The notes under the pieces: generated by a model
Database searches by the model: none
The model's input: the letters and a program-made list of their open reading frames with translations, nothing else
What the model was told of the DNA's origin: nothing
Made by a program: the position numbers and the translations under genes
Part shown: positions 57,503 through 64,000 of the stretch, one piece after another
How positions within the stretch are numbered: the stretch's first letter is position 1
Layout of the letters: every line of letters begins with the position of its first letter
Assembly: GCA_902801485.1 (NCBI GenBank)
Contig: CADCIP010000003.1
Span: 92,332 to 156,331, forward strand
DNA length: 64,000 nucleotides
Origin: an uncultured Bacteroidales bacterium
Lineage (GTDB): Bacteria > Bacteroidota > Bacteroidia > Bacteroidales > Bacteroidaceae
Direction: 5' to 3'

Positions 57503-58261
57503 ATGGCTAAGAATATTTCTGTTACAATAAAGTTCTGGAAGCAGAACGGACCCAAGGACAAGGGTCATTTCGATACCCATGAGTTGAAGAACATCCCCGA
57601 TGATACTTCATTCCTGGAGGCTCTTGATATTATGAACGAGGAGCTCATTGCATCTGGCAAGGAGCCTTTCGTGTTCGACCACGACTGCCGCGAGGGTATC
57701 TGCGGTATGTGTTCTCTGTATATCAACGGAACGCCTCACGGTAAGACCGAGCGCGGAGCTACAACCTGTCAGCTCTATATGCGTAAGTTCAAGGACGGCG
57801 AGACCATCACCGTAGAGCCTTGGCGCTCTGCCGGTTTCCCTGTTATCAAGGACTGTATGGTTGACCGTAACGCCTTCGATAAGATTATCCAGGCTGGCGG
57901 TTATACCAGCATCCGTACCGGTCAGGCTCAGGATGCCAACGCCATCCTTATCTCTAAGGAGGCTGCCGACGAGGCTATGGATTGCGCTACCTGCATCGGT
58001 TGCGGCGCTTGCGTAGCAGCATGTAAGAACGGTTCTGCCATGCTCTTCGTTAGCTCTAAGGTTAGCCAGCTGGCTCTCCTGCCTCAGGGTCAGGTTGAAG
58101 CAGCTAAGCGTGCCAAGGCAATGGTTGCCAAGATGGACGAGCTGGGCTTCGGTAACTGTACCAACACCCGTGCCTGCGAGGCTGTTTGTCCCAAGTGTGA
58201 GAGCATCGCCAACATCGCCCGCCTGAACCGCGAGTTCATCAAGGCCAAGTTAGCTGACTAA
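57503..58261 (+). CDS. frdB: Fumarate reductase/succinate dehydrogenase iron-sulfur subunit
   Basis: The N-terminal ferredoxin domain binds [2Fe-2S] (CREGICGMC, near residue 65). The C-terminal domain carries the other two clusters ([14 protein letters not shown], and [14 protein letters not shown]). It relays electrons between the haem anchor and the flavoprotein. It starts five bases after frdA and is followed by a strong terminator, closing the operon. Confidence 0.96.
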   Translation: MAKNISVTIKFWKQNGPKDKGHFDTHELKNIPDDTSFLEALDIMNEELIASGKEPFVFDHDCREGICGMCSLYINGTPHGKTERGATTCQLYMRKFKDGETITVEPWRSAGFPVIKDCMVDRNAFDKIIQAGGYTSIRTGQAQDANAILISKEAADEAMDCATCIGCGACVAACKNGSAMLFVSSKVSQLALLPQGQVEAAKRAKAMVAKMDELGFGNCTNTRACEAVCPKCESIANIARLNREFIKAKLAD

Positions 58262-58276
58262 GAATTTCTACGATAA

Positions 58277-58314
58277 AATCAGAGGCCGTAGGTTTTTTCC
58301 TGCGGCCTCTGATT
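58277..58314 (+). terminator. Intrinsic terminator after frdB
   Basis: AATCAGAGGCCG (58277-58288) and CGGCCTCTGATT (58303-58314) form a perfect 12-bp stem followed by GTTTTAT. Confidence 0.9.
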
Positions 58315-58335
58315 GTTTTATAGCTCCAATAGATA

Positions 58336-59292
58336 TTACTCGGTAGCCTTGAAAAGCTCCTTGATGCCTCCGATACTGCCCAGCAGGTTGGTTGCTTCGT
58401 AAGGCAGATAGACCGTCTTTGTCTTGTCGCCCTCAGCCAGTTCCTGCATCATCTGAATGTACTTCTGTGCCAGCAGGTAGTTGGCGGGATTGGTCGATTT
58501 ACCTACAGCCTCGGTAATCAGTTCAATGGCCTTTGCTTCAGCTTCTGCTACTCGGATGCGAGCCTGAGCCTCACCCTCTGCCTGCAGAATAGCTTCTTGC
58601 TTGGCAGCCTCGGCCTTGTTCACGATGGCGGTCTTCTCACCCTCAGAAGCCAGAATCTCTGCGGCCTTCTGACCCTCGGAAGTCAGAATCTGAGCACGCT
58701 TGTTACGTTCTGCCTGCATCTGCTTCTCCATGGCAGTCAATACGCTGTCTGGAGGCGTGATGTCCTGCAGCTCCACGCGGTTCACCTTAACGCCCCACTT
58801 GTCTGTGGCATCGTCCAGAACGGCAGAGAGCTTCTTGTTGATAGTGTCGCGGCTGGTCAGCGTCTCGTCCAGCTCCAGTTCGCCGATAATGTTACGCAGC
58901 GTGGTCTGTGTCAGCTTCTCAATAGCGTTGGGCAGGTTGTTGATCTCGTATGTTGCCTTAAAAGGATCTACAATCTGGAAGTATAGCAGGGCATTGATTT
59001 CCGTCTGCACGTTATCCTTCGTGATAACATTCTGCTTGGGGAAGTCATATACCTGTTCACGCAGGTCGATGGTAGTAGAGTACTGGTAACGGCCATGATT
59101 AAGCACCACGATAGACTTTGCCCGGTCTATGAACGGGATAATGATGTTGATACCAGGTTGCAGCGTAGCGTAGTAGCGTCCCAGACGCTCCACAATCTTG
59201 GTTTCAGACTGAGGGATGATCACCAGTGCCATCTTGGCAAAGATTACCACCAGAACAACGATGGCAATGAAAATGTAAGTCATAATGTCCAT
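58336..59292 (-). CDS. SPFH/stomatin-prohibitin family protein (QmcA-like)
   Basis: One N-terminal membrane helix (YIFIAIVVLVVIFAKMALVI) is followed by the SPFH domain (VERLGRYYATLQPGINIIIP; QNVITKDNVQTEINALLYFQ) and a long alanine/glutamate-rich coiled coil (about 190-260). Such proteins scaffold membrane microdomains and associate with proteases. The NfeD-like gene lies 48 bp upstream, the common pairing for this family. Confidence 0.93.
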   Translation of the reverse strand: MDIMTYIFIAIVVLVVIFAKMALVIIPQSETKIVERLGRYYATLQPGINIIIPFIDRAKSIVVLNHGRYQYSTTIDLREQVYDFPKQNVITKDNVQTEINALLYFQIVDPFKATYEINNLPNAIEKLTQTTLRNIIGELELDETLTSRDTINKKLSAVLDDATDKWGVKVNRVELQDITPPDSVLTAMEKQMQAERNKRAQILTSEGQKAAEILASEGEKTAIVNKAEAAKQEAILQAEGEAQARIRVAEAEAKAIELITEAVGKSTNPANYLLAQKYIQMMQELAEGDKTKTVYLPYEATNLLGSIGGIKELFKATE

Positions 59293-59340
59293 GATTTTAT
59301 GATTTAATAGGTTTGTGAGTTATTTTTTTTTGTAAACAGA

Positions 59341-59829
59341 CTATTTTTCAGACAGACCGTTGTCGGTTGTCCGTTGACTGTTGTCTCTTACTACCGTAAT
59401 GATGGTGCTTTCGCGCGAGACAACACGAACGTTTGTGCCTTCGGGTATGTCTTGCGGCTCGTTTGTGACAGCCTTCCATACATCACCGTCGATTTGTACT
59501 CGGCCGAAGCTGTCGGCCTTGATGGTTTCCACCACGCGTCCTTTGCGTCCCAGCAGCGCATCGGCATTGCTTACGCGATTGCTTTCCCCTTTGTGCAGGA
59601 AGCGGACAGCAAAAGGCCGCACAAAGAACAGGCTGGCAAGCGTGAAGACGGCAAAGACCACCAACTGTAGGATGATACCGCCGCCCAAGGCATCCGTGAT
59701 GCAGGCAAAGACAGCCCCGATGGAGAAGCAGATGATGAAGAAATCACCAGCCGTCAGCTCCAGAATCAGGCAGAGAACAGCCAGAATGGCCCACATCTGC
59801 CACAAGTGTAATGCAATAAACTCAATCAT
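59341..59829 (-). CDS. NfeD-like membrane protein
   Basis: Three hydrophobic helices in the first 80 residues (LWQMWAILAVLCLILELTAG, DFFIICFSIGAVFACI, LVVFAVFTLASLFFV) are followed by an OB-fold NfeD domain (LLGRKGRVVETIKADSFGRV, then QIDGDVWKAV). This short form lacks the ClpP-like protease. It is probably a partner of the downstream SPFH protein in one transcript. Confidence 0.92.
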   Translation of the reverse strand: MIEFIALHLWQMWAILAVLCLILELTAGDFFIICFSIGAVFACITDALGGGIILQLVVFAVFTLASLFFVRPFAVRFLHKGESNRVSNADALLGRKGRVVETIKADSFGRVQIDGDVWKAVTNEPQDIPEGTNVRVVSRESTIITVVRDNSQRTTDNGLSEK

Positions 59830-59905
59830 GATAATTTACAATTTAGTTATTTACCTGTTACCTTTATTCTTTCCTTTAAAATGTTATCGTTTTCGTTATT
59901 GTTGT

Positions 59906-59962
59906 CAGCTCTAAACTCTAAACTCTAAACTCTACACTCTAAACTCTAAACTCCCCCCCCTA
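59906..59962. repeat. CTCTAAA tandem array
   Basis: Six copies of CTCTAAA(C), one with a base change, next to a short C-rich tract (CCCCCCCCTATGGGG) that abuts the stop of the leftward HTH gene. Confidence 0.75.
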
Positions 59963-59967
59963 TGGGG

Positions 59968-60630
59968 CTATAGTGTTAATATAAAATCGTCCCAGTCTTT
60001 CGACGAGCCTTTACGTCCGAACACCTTCGAGTAGAGCCTGCTGCGTGTCGTTGCGATACTCTCCTTCGAGTGTGCCGTCAGCAACGCAATATCCTTTGGC
60101 TGCAAGTGTATCTTGGTAAGCAGACTTACGTGGCACTCGTGCTCGCTCATGTGGTAAAGGCTATATAGCTTTTCCGTAAAGTTTGTGTAAATACTGTTTA
60201 TCAGCTGTGTCAGTTCGCCCCAGTCCTGATAGCTTAGGCTTTTCCCTGTATTCAGGCATTCCTGCAGACGATGATATACAGGAGAGGCGAAAATGACCGT
60301 CTCGGCTTGCTGACGCCTGGCATTCTCGATGATGGCTACCTTATTATTATAATCTAGCGTAGCCTTCTTCTCTTCCAGTTCCAGCCGCAGCATAGAGTTC
60401 TCGTCGCCCAACTTCTTTATGAGGTTCTCCAACTCCGATATTTTCTGCTCGTTAGCCTCTATGTCGTATTGCTCCTGCATCGCGCGTACCTTATCTAATC
60501 GGGTTTGCAAAGCCAGGATCTTACGTCTGCTGTTCTGCACCGTCACATAGAAGAGGACAATGTAGATTACTATTCCGAAGATAAGCAGGAACAGTTCCCG
60601 TTGGGTCATTATGGTCATTATTTCGTTCAT
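59968..60630 (-). CDS. Membrane-anchored coiled-coil protein with C-terminal LuxR-like HTH
   Basis: Start 60630 (MNEIMTIMTQREL) is set by a good promoter at 60650-60682 that lies inside a longer open frame. The 220 residues comprise one membrane helix (LFLLIFGIVIYIVLFYVTV), a coiled coil (about 35-105) and a C-terminal HTH-like domain (ECHVSLLTKIHLQPKDIALL, then HSKESIATTRSRL). This C-terminal domain resembles that of the TPR regulator at 39.2 kb, so it looks like the same regulator type without its periplasmic TPR sensor. The target is unknown. Confidence 0.72.
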   Translation of the reverse strand: MNEIMTIMTQRELFLLIFGIVIYIVLFYVTVQNSRRKILALQTRLDKVRAMQEQYDIEANEQKISELENLIKKLGDENSMLRLELEEKKATLDYNNKVAIIENARRQQAETVIFASPVYHRLQECLNTGKSLSYQDWGELTQLINSIYTNFTEKLYSLYHMSEHECHVSLLTKIHLQPKDIALLTAHSKESIATTRSRLYSKVFGRKGSSKDWDDFILTL

Positions 60631-60649
60631 GTTTGTGAATCTTTCAAGT

Positions 60650-60682
60650 GCAAAGTTAGGATAAAATGCTGAATGCCCCAAA
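60650..60682 (-). promoter_or_regulatory. Complete promoter for the coiled-coil HTH gene
   Basis: On the minus strand TTTG (60682-60679), 20 bases, TAACTTTGC (60658-60650). Confidence 0.75.
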
Positions 60683-60786
60683 CTTTTTTGTTTGCAATAA
60701 TTTGCAGTTAGCCCGGCAGTTTGCAAATGTTTGCAAAGGTCAGGCGTTTATGCCGTTTCATCGAATGAAATCTAAGCTGTTTTATT

Positions 60787-60818
60787 TTGTCAGTTCTGCA
60801 AATAATTGTAATTTTGCA
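60787..60818 (+). promoter_or_regulatory. Complete promoter for murQ
   Basis: TTTG at 60787-60790, 19 bases, TAATTTTGC at 60810-60818; the ATG is 17 bases downstream. Confidence 0.8.
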
Positions 60819-60834
60819 CTGGATAAATTCTTGA

Positions 60835-61653
60835 ATGATGGATTTTGACCGTAAGAAACTAATCACAGAGCAGCCGTCGCACTTCGACCACCTGGAGCAG
60901 ATGTCGGTAGGCGAACTCCTGCAGCATATCAACGAGGAAGATGTGTTGGTGGCCGAAGCAGTTCGAAAGGTTCTGCCTGAGATACAAGCCTTTGTGGAAG
61001 CCATAGAGCCCCGTATGAAGCGCGGCGGCAGGCTGTTCTATGTAGGAGCAGGAACCAGTGGCCGTCTGGGTGTTCTGGATGCCAGCGAACTGCCTCCCAC
61101 CTTTGGCGTTACGGAAGATAAGGTAATAGGCCTTATTGCCGGAGGCGAAAAAGCCCTGCGCCATGCCGTAGAAAACGCCGAGGATAATGCCGAGAAGGGT
61201 TGGCAAGACCTTCTCCCGTTCCATCCTACGACCAATGACAGCGTCCTGGGGATTGCAGCTTCCGGTACCACGCCTTACGTCATCGGAGCCGTTTCAGAGG
61301 CCCGCAAACACGGCCTTCTAACCGGTTGTATCACCAGCAACCCCGATACTCCTTTGGCCGCCGCTGCCGAATATCCTATTGAGACCATTGTAGGACCCGA
61401 ATTTGTTACGGGCAGCAGCCGTATGAAGAGCGGAACGGCTCAGAAGATGGTCTTGAACATGATCTCCACCTCCCTGATGATTCGCTTGGGCCGTGTAAAG
61501 GGTAACCGTATGGTCAGGATGCAGCTCACCAATGCCAAACTGGTAGATCGCGGCACCCGTATGATTCAGGAATCCCTGGGCCTCAGTTACGACGAAGCCC
61601 AGGAACGCCTCTTGGAATCCGGCAGCGTGGATAAAGCGCTGAACCGAAATTAG
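60835..61653 (+). CDS. murQ: N-acetylmuramic acid 6-phosphate etherase
   Basis: MurQ cleaves the lactyl ether of MurNAc-6-phosphate during cell-wall recycling. The SIS-type fold shows GRLFYVGAGTSGRLGVLDASE, PPTFG, GIAASGTTPYV and GSSRMKSGTAQKMVLNM. At 272 residues it is a little shorter at the C-terminus than the E. coli protein (about 298) but all core motifs are there. No murP-type transporter or anmK lies beside it. Confidence 0.96.
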   Translation: MMDFDRKKLITEQPSHFDHLEQMSVGELLQHINEEDVLVAEAVRKVLPEIQAFVEAIEPRMKRGGRLFYVGAGTSGRLGVLDASELPPTFGVTEDKVIGLIAGGEKALRHAVENAEDNAEKGWQDLLPFHPTTNDSVLGIAASGTTPYVIGAVSEARKHGLLTGCITSNPDTPLAAAAEYPIETIVGPEFVTGSSRMKSGTAQKMVLNMISTSLMIRLGRVKGNRMVRMQLTNAKLVDRGTRMIQESLGLSYDEAQERLLESGSVDKALNRN

Positions 61654-61722
61654 ATAAAACTGAATTGCCCGTTTTTTTATAATAAAGGTGAGCAATGATA
61701 CAGGAATTTAGCAATAACAGAA

Positions 61723-62273
61723 TTAATTTGCAGCTGCTTTTTTAAATTCAGCATCTACCACAAACAGGTCGCCATCTTTATCTTTCAGCACATTCCGGGG
61801 ATAAAGGTCAGAAATAATAACATCACCATTTGTGAATGTTGCTTCATCCGGAGTGCCAAGAGTGACAACTTCTGAGATATCAATCCAAAGGTTTTTCTCT
61901 TTTGCTAAGTTCTCTGCAGTGGAATTATCGATGTCAATTATGCTCCTTTCGGATAGCGTTGTGCTATCTGATTGTGCATTTCTTTGATTTTCCTCACTTC
62001 TTCTTCGCAATTCATCTGCAAAGACTTCGATTCTGCAACCTTCCTTAAACATCTTTCCACTGATTCTTTGTGAAACCTATTCAGATAAGTCATGGTTATA
62101 ATTTGTATATAAGATGTTGCAAAGTTAATGCTATTATTGATAACCTCCAAATATAAGTTACACAAATCCTCTGACATCCCACATTTTCCATCCGTCTCTT
62201 GGCCCTGATAATCTTCTTGAGGTGTACCATGGTATTTCCGAATTTCTGGACTTTGAAAAGCCCGCCATACCAT
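61723..62273 (-). pseudogene. Remnant of a polyvalent-protein-type gene (frameshifted fragments)
   Basis: Two overlapping short frames remain. The downstream one (61723-62052) ends with NGDVIISDLYPRNVLKDKDG then DLFVVDAEF, resembling the kinase-like C-terminal segment of phage or mobile-element polyvalent proteins. The upstream frame (61938-62273) contains a helical LNRFHKESVERCLRKVAESK stretch. No frame covers the whole and neither has a promoter, so this looks like decayed mobile DNA. The family match is from memory and moderate. Confidence 0.5.
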
Positions 62274-62641
62274 AGTGTTTTACCGTGTGCAATTCGACAC
62301 GTTTAAGACTGAGGCCGCTCAAAAGGAGGCATCTACCCGCAGCGGTAAGTTTACCGTTTACCGTTTACGGTTTATAACGCTAACTTCTAACCTCTAACCT
62401 CTAACCATTGCTTCTGATTTAGGAAGAAAACAAAGAAAACCCCTTTCTGAGAAAGAACTCTTGTCAGAGTCATTAACGCCCTTAGTTTAATTCTGCTCCC
62501 ATCAAGGAAAAACAGAGAATAAAGTTTACAGTTTACGGTTTACCGTTGAGAGGTTATCGGTTATGTGGTTCCCTCTTACATCATACATCAGACATCATAC
62601 ATCTTACATCAGACATCATACATCTTACATGTAACAGTATT
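62274..62641. repeat. Decayed spacer with three word arrays
   Basis: After a short plausible peptide relic (FKTEAAQKEASTRSGKF read on the plus strand near 62300-62350) come GTTTACCGTTTACC words (62344-62372), CTAACCT words (62380-62405), another GTTTACNGTTT run (62524-62550) and CATACATCTTA/CATACATCAGA words (62578-62632). No intact gene is seen. Confidence 0.6.
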
Positions 62642-62728
62642 AATCTTCTCTGCCAGCTCCTGCGAAGACATTTTCCGCTTGGCCATCATCACATCTACAT
62701 TAGGTGTCAGGTTTATTTTCTTCGTCAT
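62642..62728 (-). pseudogene. 5' fragment of a second XRE (YozG-like) regulator gene
   Basis: On the minus strand an ATG at 62728 opens VDVMMAKRKMSSQELAEKI, identical over these residues to the start of the intact XRE gene at 26877-27080. After this 29-codon match the sequence breaks into the CATACATCTTA array and soon stops. It is a truncated duplicate without its DUF2975 partner. Confidence 0.85.
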
Positions 62729-62792
62729 ACGTTTGTCTGTTCGGAAAAAGGTTGTATATTTGCCTTCGAATAAACATCAAAACAGAAGAGTT

Positions 62793-63251
62793 ATGAAGGT
62801 TGGTGATAAAGCGCCTGAGATTTTGGGCAAAGACGAGCAGGGACGGGATATCCGTCTGAGTGATTATAAGGGACGCAAACTGGTTTTGTACTTCTATCCC
62901 AAGGATAATACCAGCGGCTGTACGGCAGAGGCTTGCAGTTTGCGTGACCGTTATACCGATTTGCAGGGAGCCGGCTACGAAGTGGTGGGTGTCAGCAAGG
63001 ATTCTGCCGCCTCGCATCAGAAGTTCAAGGAGAAGCATTCGCTGCCCTTCCCCCTCATAGCCGATGTGGATAAGACCCTCCTGGAGGCTATGGGCGCCTG
63101 GGGCGAGAAGACCATGTACGGCAAGAAGACGATGGGCACCATCCGCACCACCTTTATCATTAACGGGGAAGGCATCATAGAGCAGATTTTCTCAGGCAAG
63201 CAAGTCAATACAAAAGAACATGCCACCCAGATTCTGAGCGGCATGAAGTAA
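62793..63251 (+). CDS. bcp: Thioredoxin-dependent thiol peroxidase (Bcp-type peroxiredoxin)
   Basis: The start at 62793 (MKVGDKAPEILGKDEQG) gives 152 residues, the usual Bcp length; 76 upstream in-frame codons derive from repeats and the XRE relic. The peroxidatic cysteine is in DNTSGCTAEACSLRD near residue 45 (GCTxEAC is the Bcp signature, with the resolving Cys five residues later), and YGKKTMGTIRTTFII is the family C-terminal part. It detoxifies peroxides in the cytosol. Confidence 0.95.
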   Translation: MKVGDKAPEILGKDEQGRDIRLSDYKGRKLVLYFYPKDNTSGCTAEACSLRDRYTDLQGAGYEVVGVSKDSAASHQKFKEKHSLPFPLIADVDKTLLEAMGAWGEKTMYGKKTMGTIRTTFIINGEGIIEQIFSGKQVNTKEHATQILSGMK

Positions 63252-63278
63252 TAACACTAAACAATATAACAACAACAC

Positions 63279-63683
63279 TTAAGCTACAGCGTGCCTGATA
63301 TTCCGTGCCGATGTCATGCGGGCATCGTAGCGGATAATCAGCTCACGAGTGCGCGGATTCCATCTGGTGTCCATTACGCCCCTTACGCGCTCTGCCCTTG
63401 CAACAACGCGGTTGTGAGGTGTATGGCGGCTAACCTTAACGGTGCAGCTCTTAACATCGGGCCTGTAGGCATGCTTGTTGTGAGCTCCGTAGTAAGCCGG
63501 TTTCTTGTCCATCTTACCCGGGTGAACATCCTTCTTATGGTTATTTACTACAACGGCGTGATCTCTCCTGCCGCTGTTTACGTTCTTGTGGTTATCAGCC
63601 ATTGCTGGCATTACGTTTGCGATAGCCATCATTATCATGGCAACTATCATCTTGTTCATTACGTTCTTCATAACTTTCTGCAT
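63279..63683 (-). CDS. Small exported histidine-rich protein with an HMA-like fold lacking the CxxC
   Basis: The leader (IVAMIMMAIANVMPAMADN) is cleavable. It is followed by a basic, histidine- and lysine-rich stretch to about residue 80, and a C-terminal segment (SCTVKVSRHTPHNRVVARAE, RVRGVMDTRWNPRTRELIIR, YDARMTSARNIRHAV) with the strand-helix-strand-strand-helix pattern and GV/D-x-R spacing of heavy-metal-associated domains. The metal-binding CxxC is absent, so metal binding would have to use histidines. ATGs at 63683, 63668 and 63656 are all possible starts. The function is unknown. Confidence 0.6.
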   Translation of the reverse strand: MQKVMKNVMNKMIVAMIMMAIANVMPAMADNHKNVNSGRRDHAVVVNNHKKDVHPGKMDKKPAYYGAHNKHAYRPDVKSCTVKVSRHTPHNRVVARAERVRGVMDTRWNPRTRELIIRYDARMTSARNIRHAVA

Positions 63684-63716
63684 TTAATTGTTCAACATTT
63701 TGTTCTGAATCACACT

Positions 63717-63725
63717 GCAAAGGTA
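63717..63725 (-). promoter_or_regulatory. -7 promoter box for the histidine-rich protein gene
   Basis: TACCTTTGC on the minus strand, 34 bases before the most upstream ATG. Confidence 0.6.
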
Positions 63726-64000
63726 AGGCCTTTCTGTACGCTTAGGAAACGAAATGTCCTACAATCATAGGCAAAAATTCCTAAACCTTAATGGGGTTTT
63801 CCTCTGTGTTAAAGTTTTCTGGCATTATGATTGTAAAATATTTTCCAAATCTGCTGCGCATCCATCATTTGCGGCCCAGTTAGAAAAAACTTGCTGCCTA
63901 GCTAGGAAATTTTTGCCGCCTAGTGTGGCAGTAAAAATTCTTGTGTTAAAGAGCATGTTTGCTTCTTTTGGCAGGCTCGAATATTGTCAAAATATTTCCC
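63726..64000. other. Gene-free end of window
   Basis: No coding sequence is evident. A hairpin-like motif at 63903-63940 (GGAAATTTTT...TAAAAATTC around GCCGCCTAGTGTGGC) shares CCTAGTGTGG(C/G)AGTAAA with 23795-23811. Confidence 0.5.

Noticed and set aside
62565-62792. 76-codon N-terminal extension of bcp
   Set aside because: The codons come from the CATACATC array and the XRE relic; the family start is at 62793.
1-64000. tRNA or rRNA genes
   Set aside because: I saw no cloverleaf-type or rRNA-like segment, although I could not run a covariance search.

Overview
The window looks like a chromosomal segment of a Bacteroidales bacterium, most probably Prevotellaceae. The main reasons are the many promoters with the Bacteroidetes -7 box TAnnTTTG(C) and sometimes a TTTG about 19-20 bases upstream, the absence of strong Shine-Dalgarno sequences, and the protein families present: DUF4369-TlpA thioredoxin proteins, BlaI/BlaR1-M56 pairs, a BT4734-type VirE_N/DUF3987 protein, DUF2975 with a small XRE regulator, S23 four-helix-bundle proteins and a three-subunit fumarate reductase. 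I saw no rRNA, tRNA or CRISPR array.

Layout. 1-450: AT-rich, with a cluster of DnaA-box-like 9-mers, a candidate oriC, running into nadA. 1.5-7 kb: a cation/proton antiporter, then a leftward pair of a Tat-exported Fe-S aldo/keto reductase and a NapH/NapG-like polyferredoxin. 7-13.4 kb: BlaI/BlaR1 pair, two paralogous exported alpha/beta hydrolases (one with its catalytic motifs lost) and a TlpA lipoprotein. 13.4-24 kb: accessory stretch with an HhH outer-membrane protein, a DUF4143 ATPase, a four-helix-bundle/zinc-finger fusion, a primase/helicase-like DUF3987 protein and a HIRAN protein. 24-32 kb: S41 protease, TonB-C protein, a second TlpA protein, an operon of three DUF2975 proteins plus an XRE regulator, and a second BlaI/BlaR1 pair. 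32-63 kb: mostly housekeeping genes (rpoN, purE, ispG, rmuC, lgt, ychF, polA, polyprenyl synthase, an OmpA lipoprotein, deoC, mazG-like, dtd, uvrC, apt, mnmG, frd/sdhCAB, SPFH/NfeD, murQ, bcp). A near-consensus parS site lies between mnmG and apt.

The most unusual feature is repeat content. A family of about 35-bp GC-rich palindromes (core CCCCTCTCCTCGGAGAGGGG followed by TTAGGGGTGAGGC, plus a CCCCCTCYAACTCCCCC relative) occurs nearly 20 times. Many copies lie inside reading frames and are translated without breaking them: in rpoN, both blaR1 genes, both blaI C-termini, two signal-peptide regions and the ispG C-terminus. In the DUF2975 operon one copy follows every stop codon. A second repeat class consists of intergenic arrays of 8-15 bp words (for example CTCTAAA, GTAAACC, TAACTTCTT, GGGATTAG). 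These arrays bracket genes, including both four-helix-bundle genes. A near-identical 35-bp inverted pair links the DUF3987 gene body with the HIRAN promoter. These repeats are the best candidates here for something not well described.
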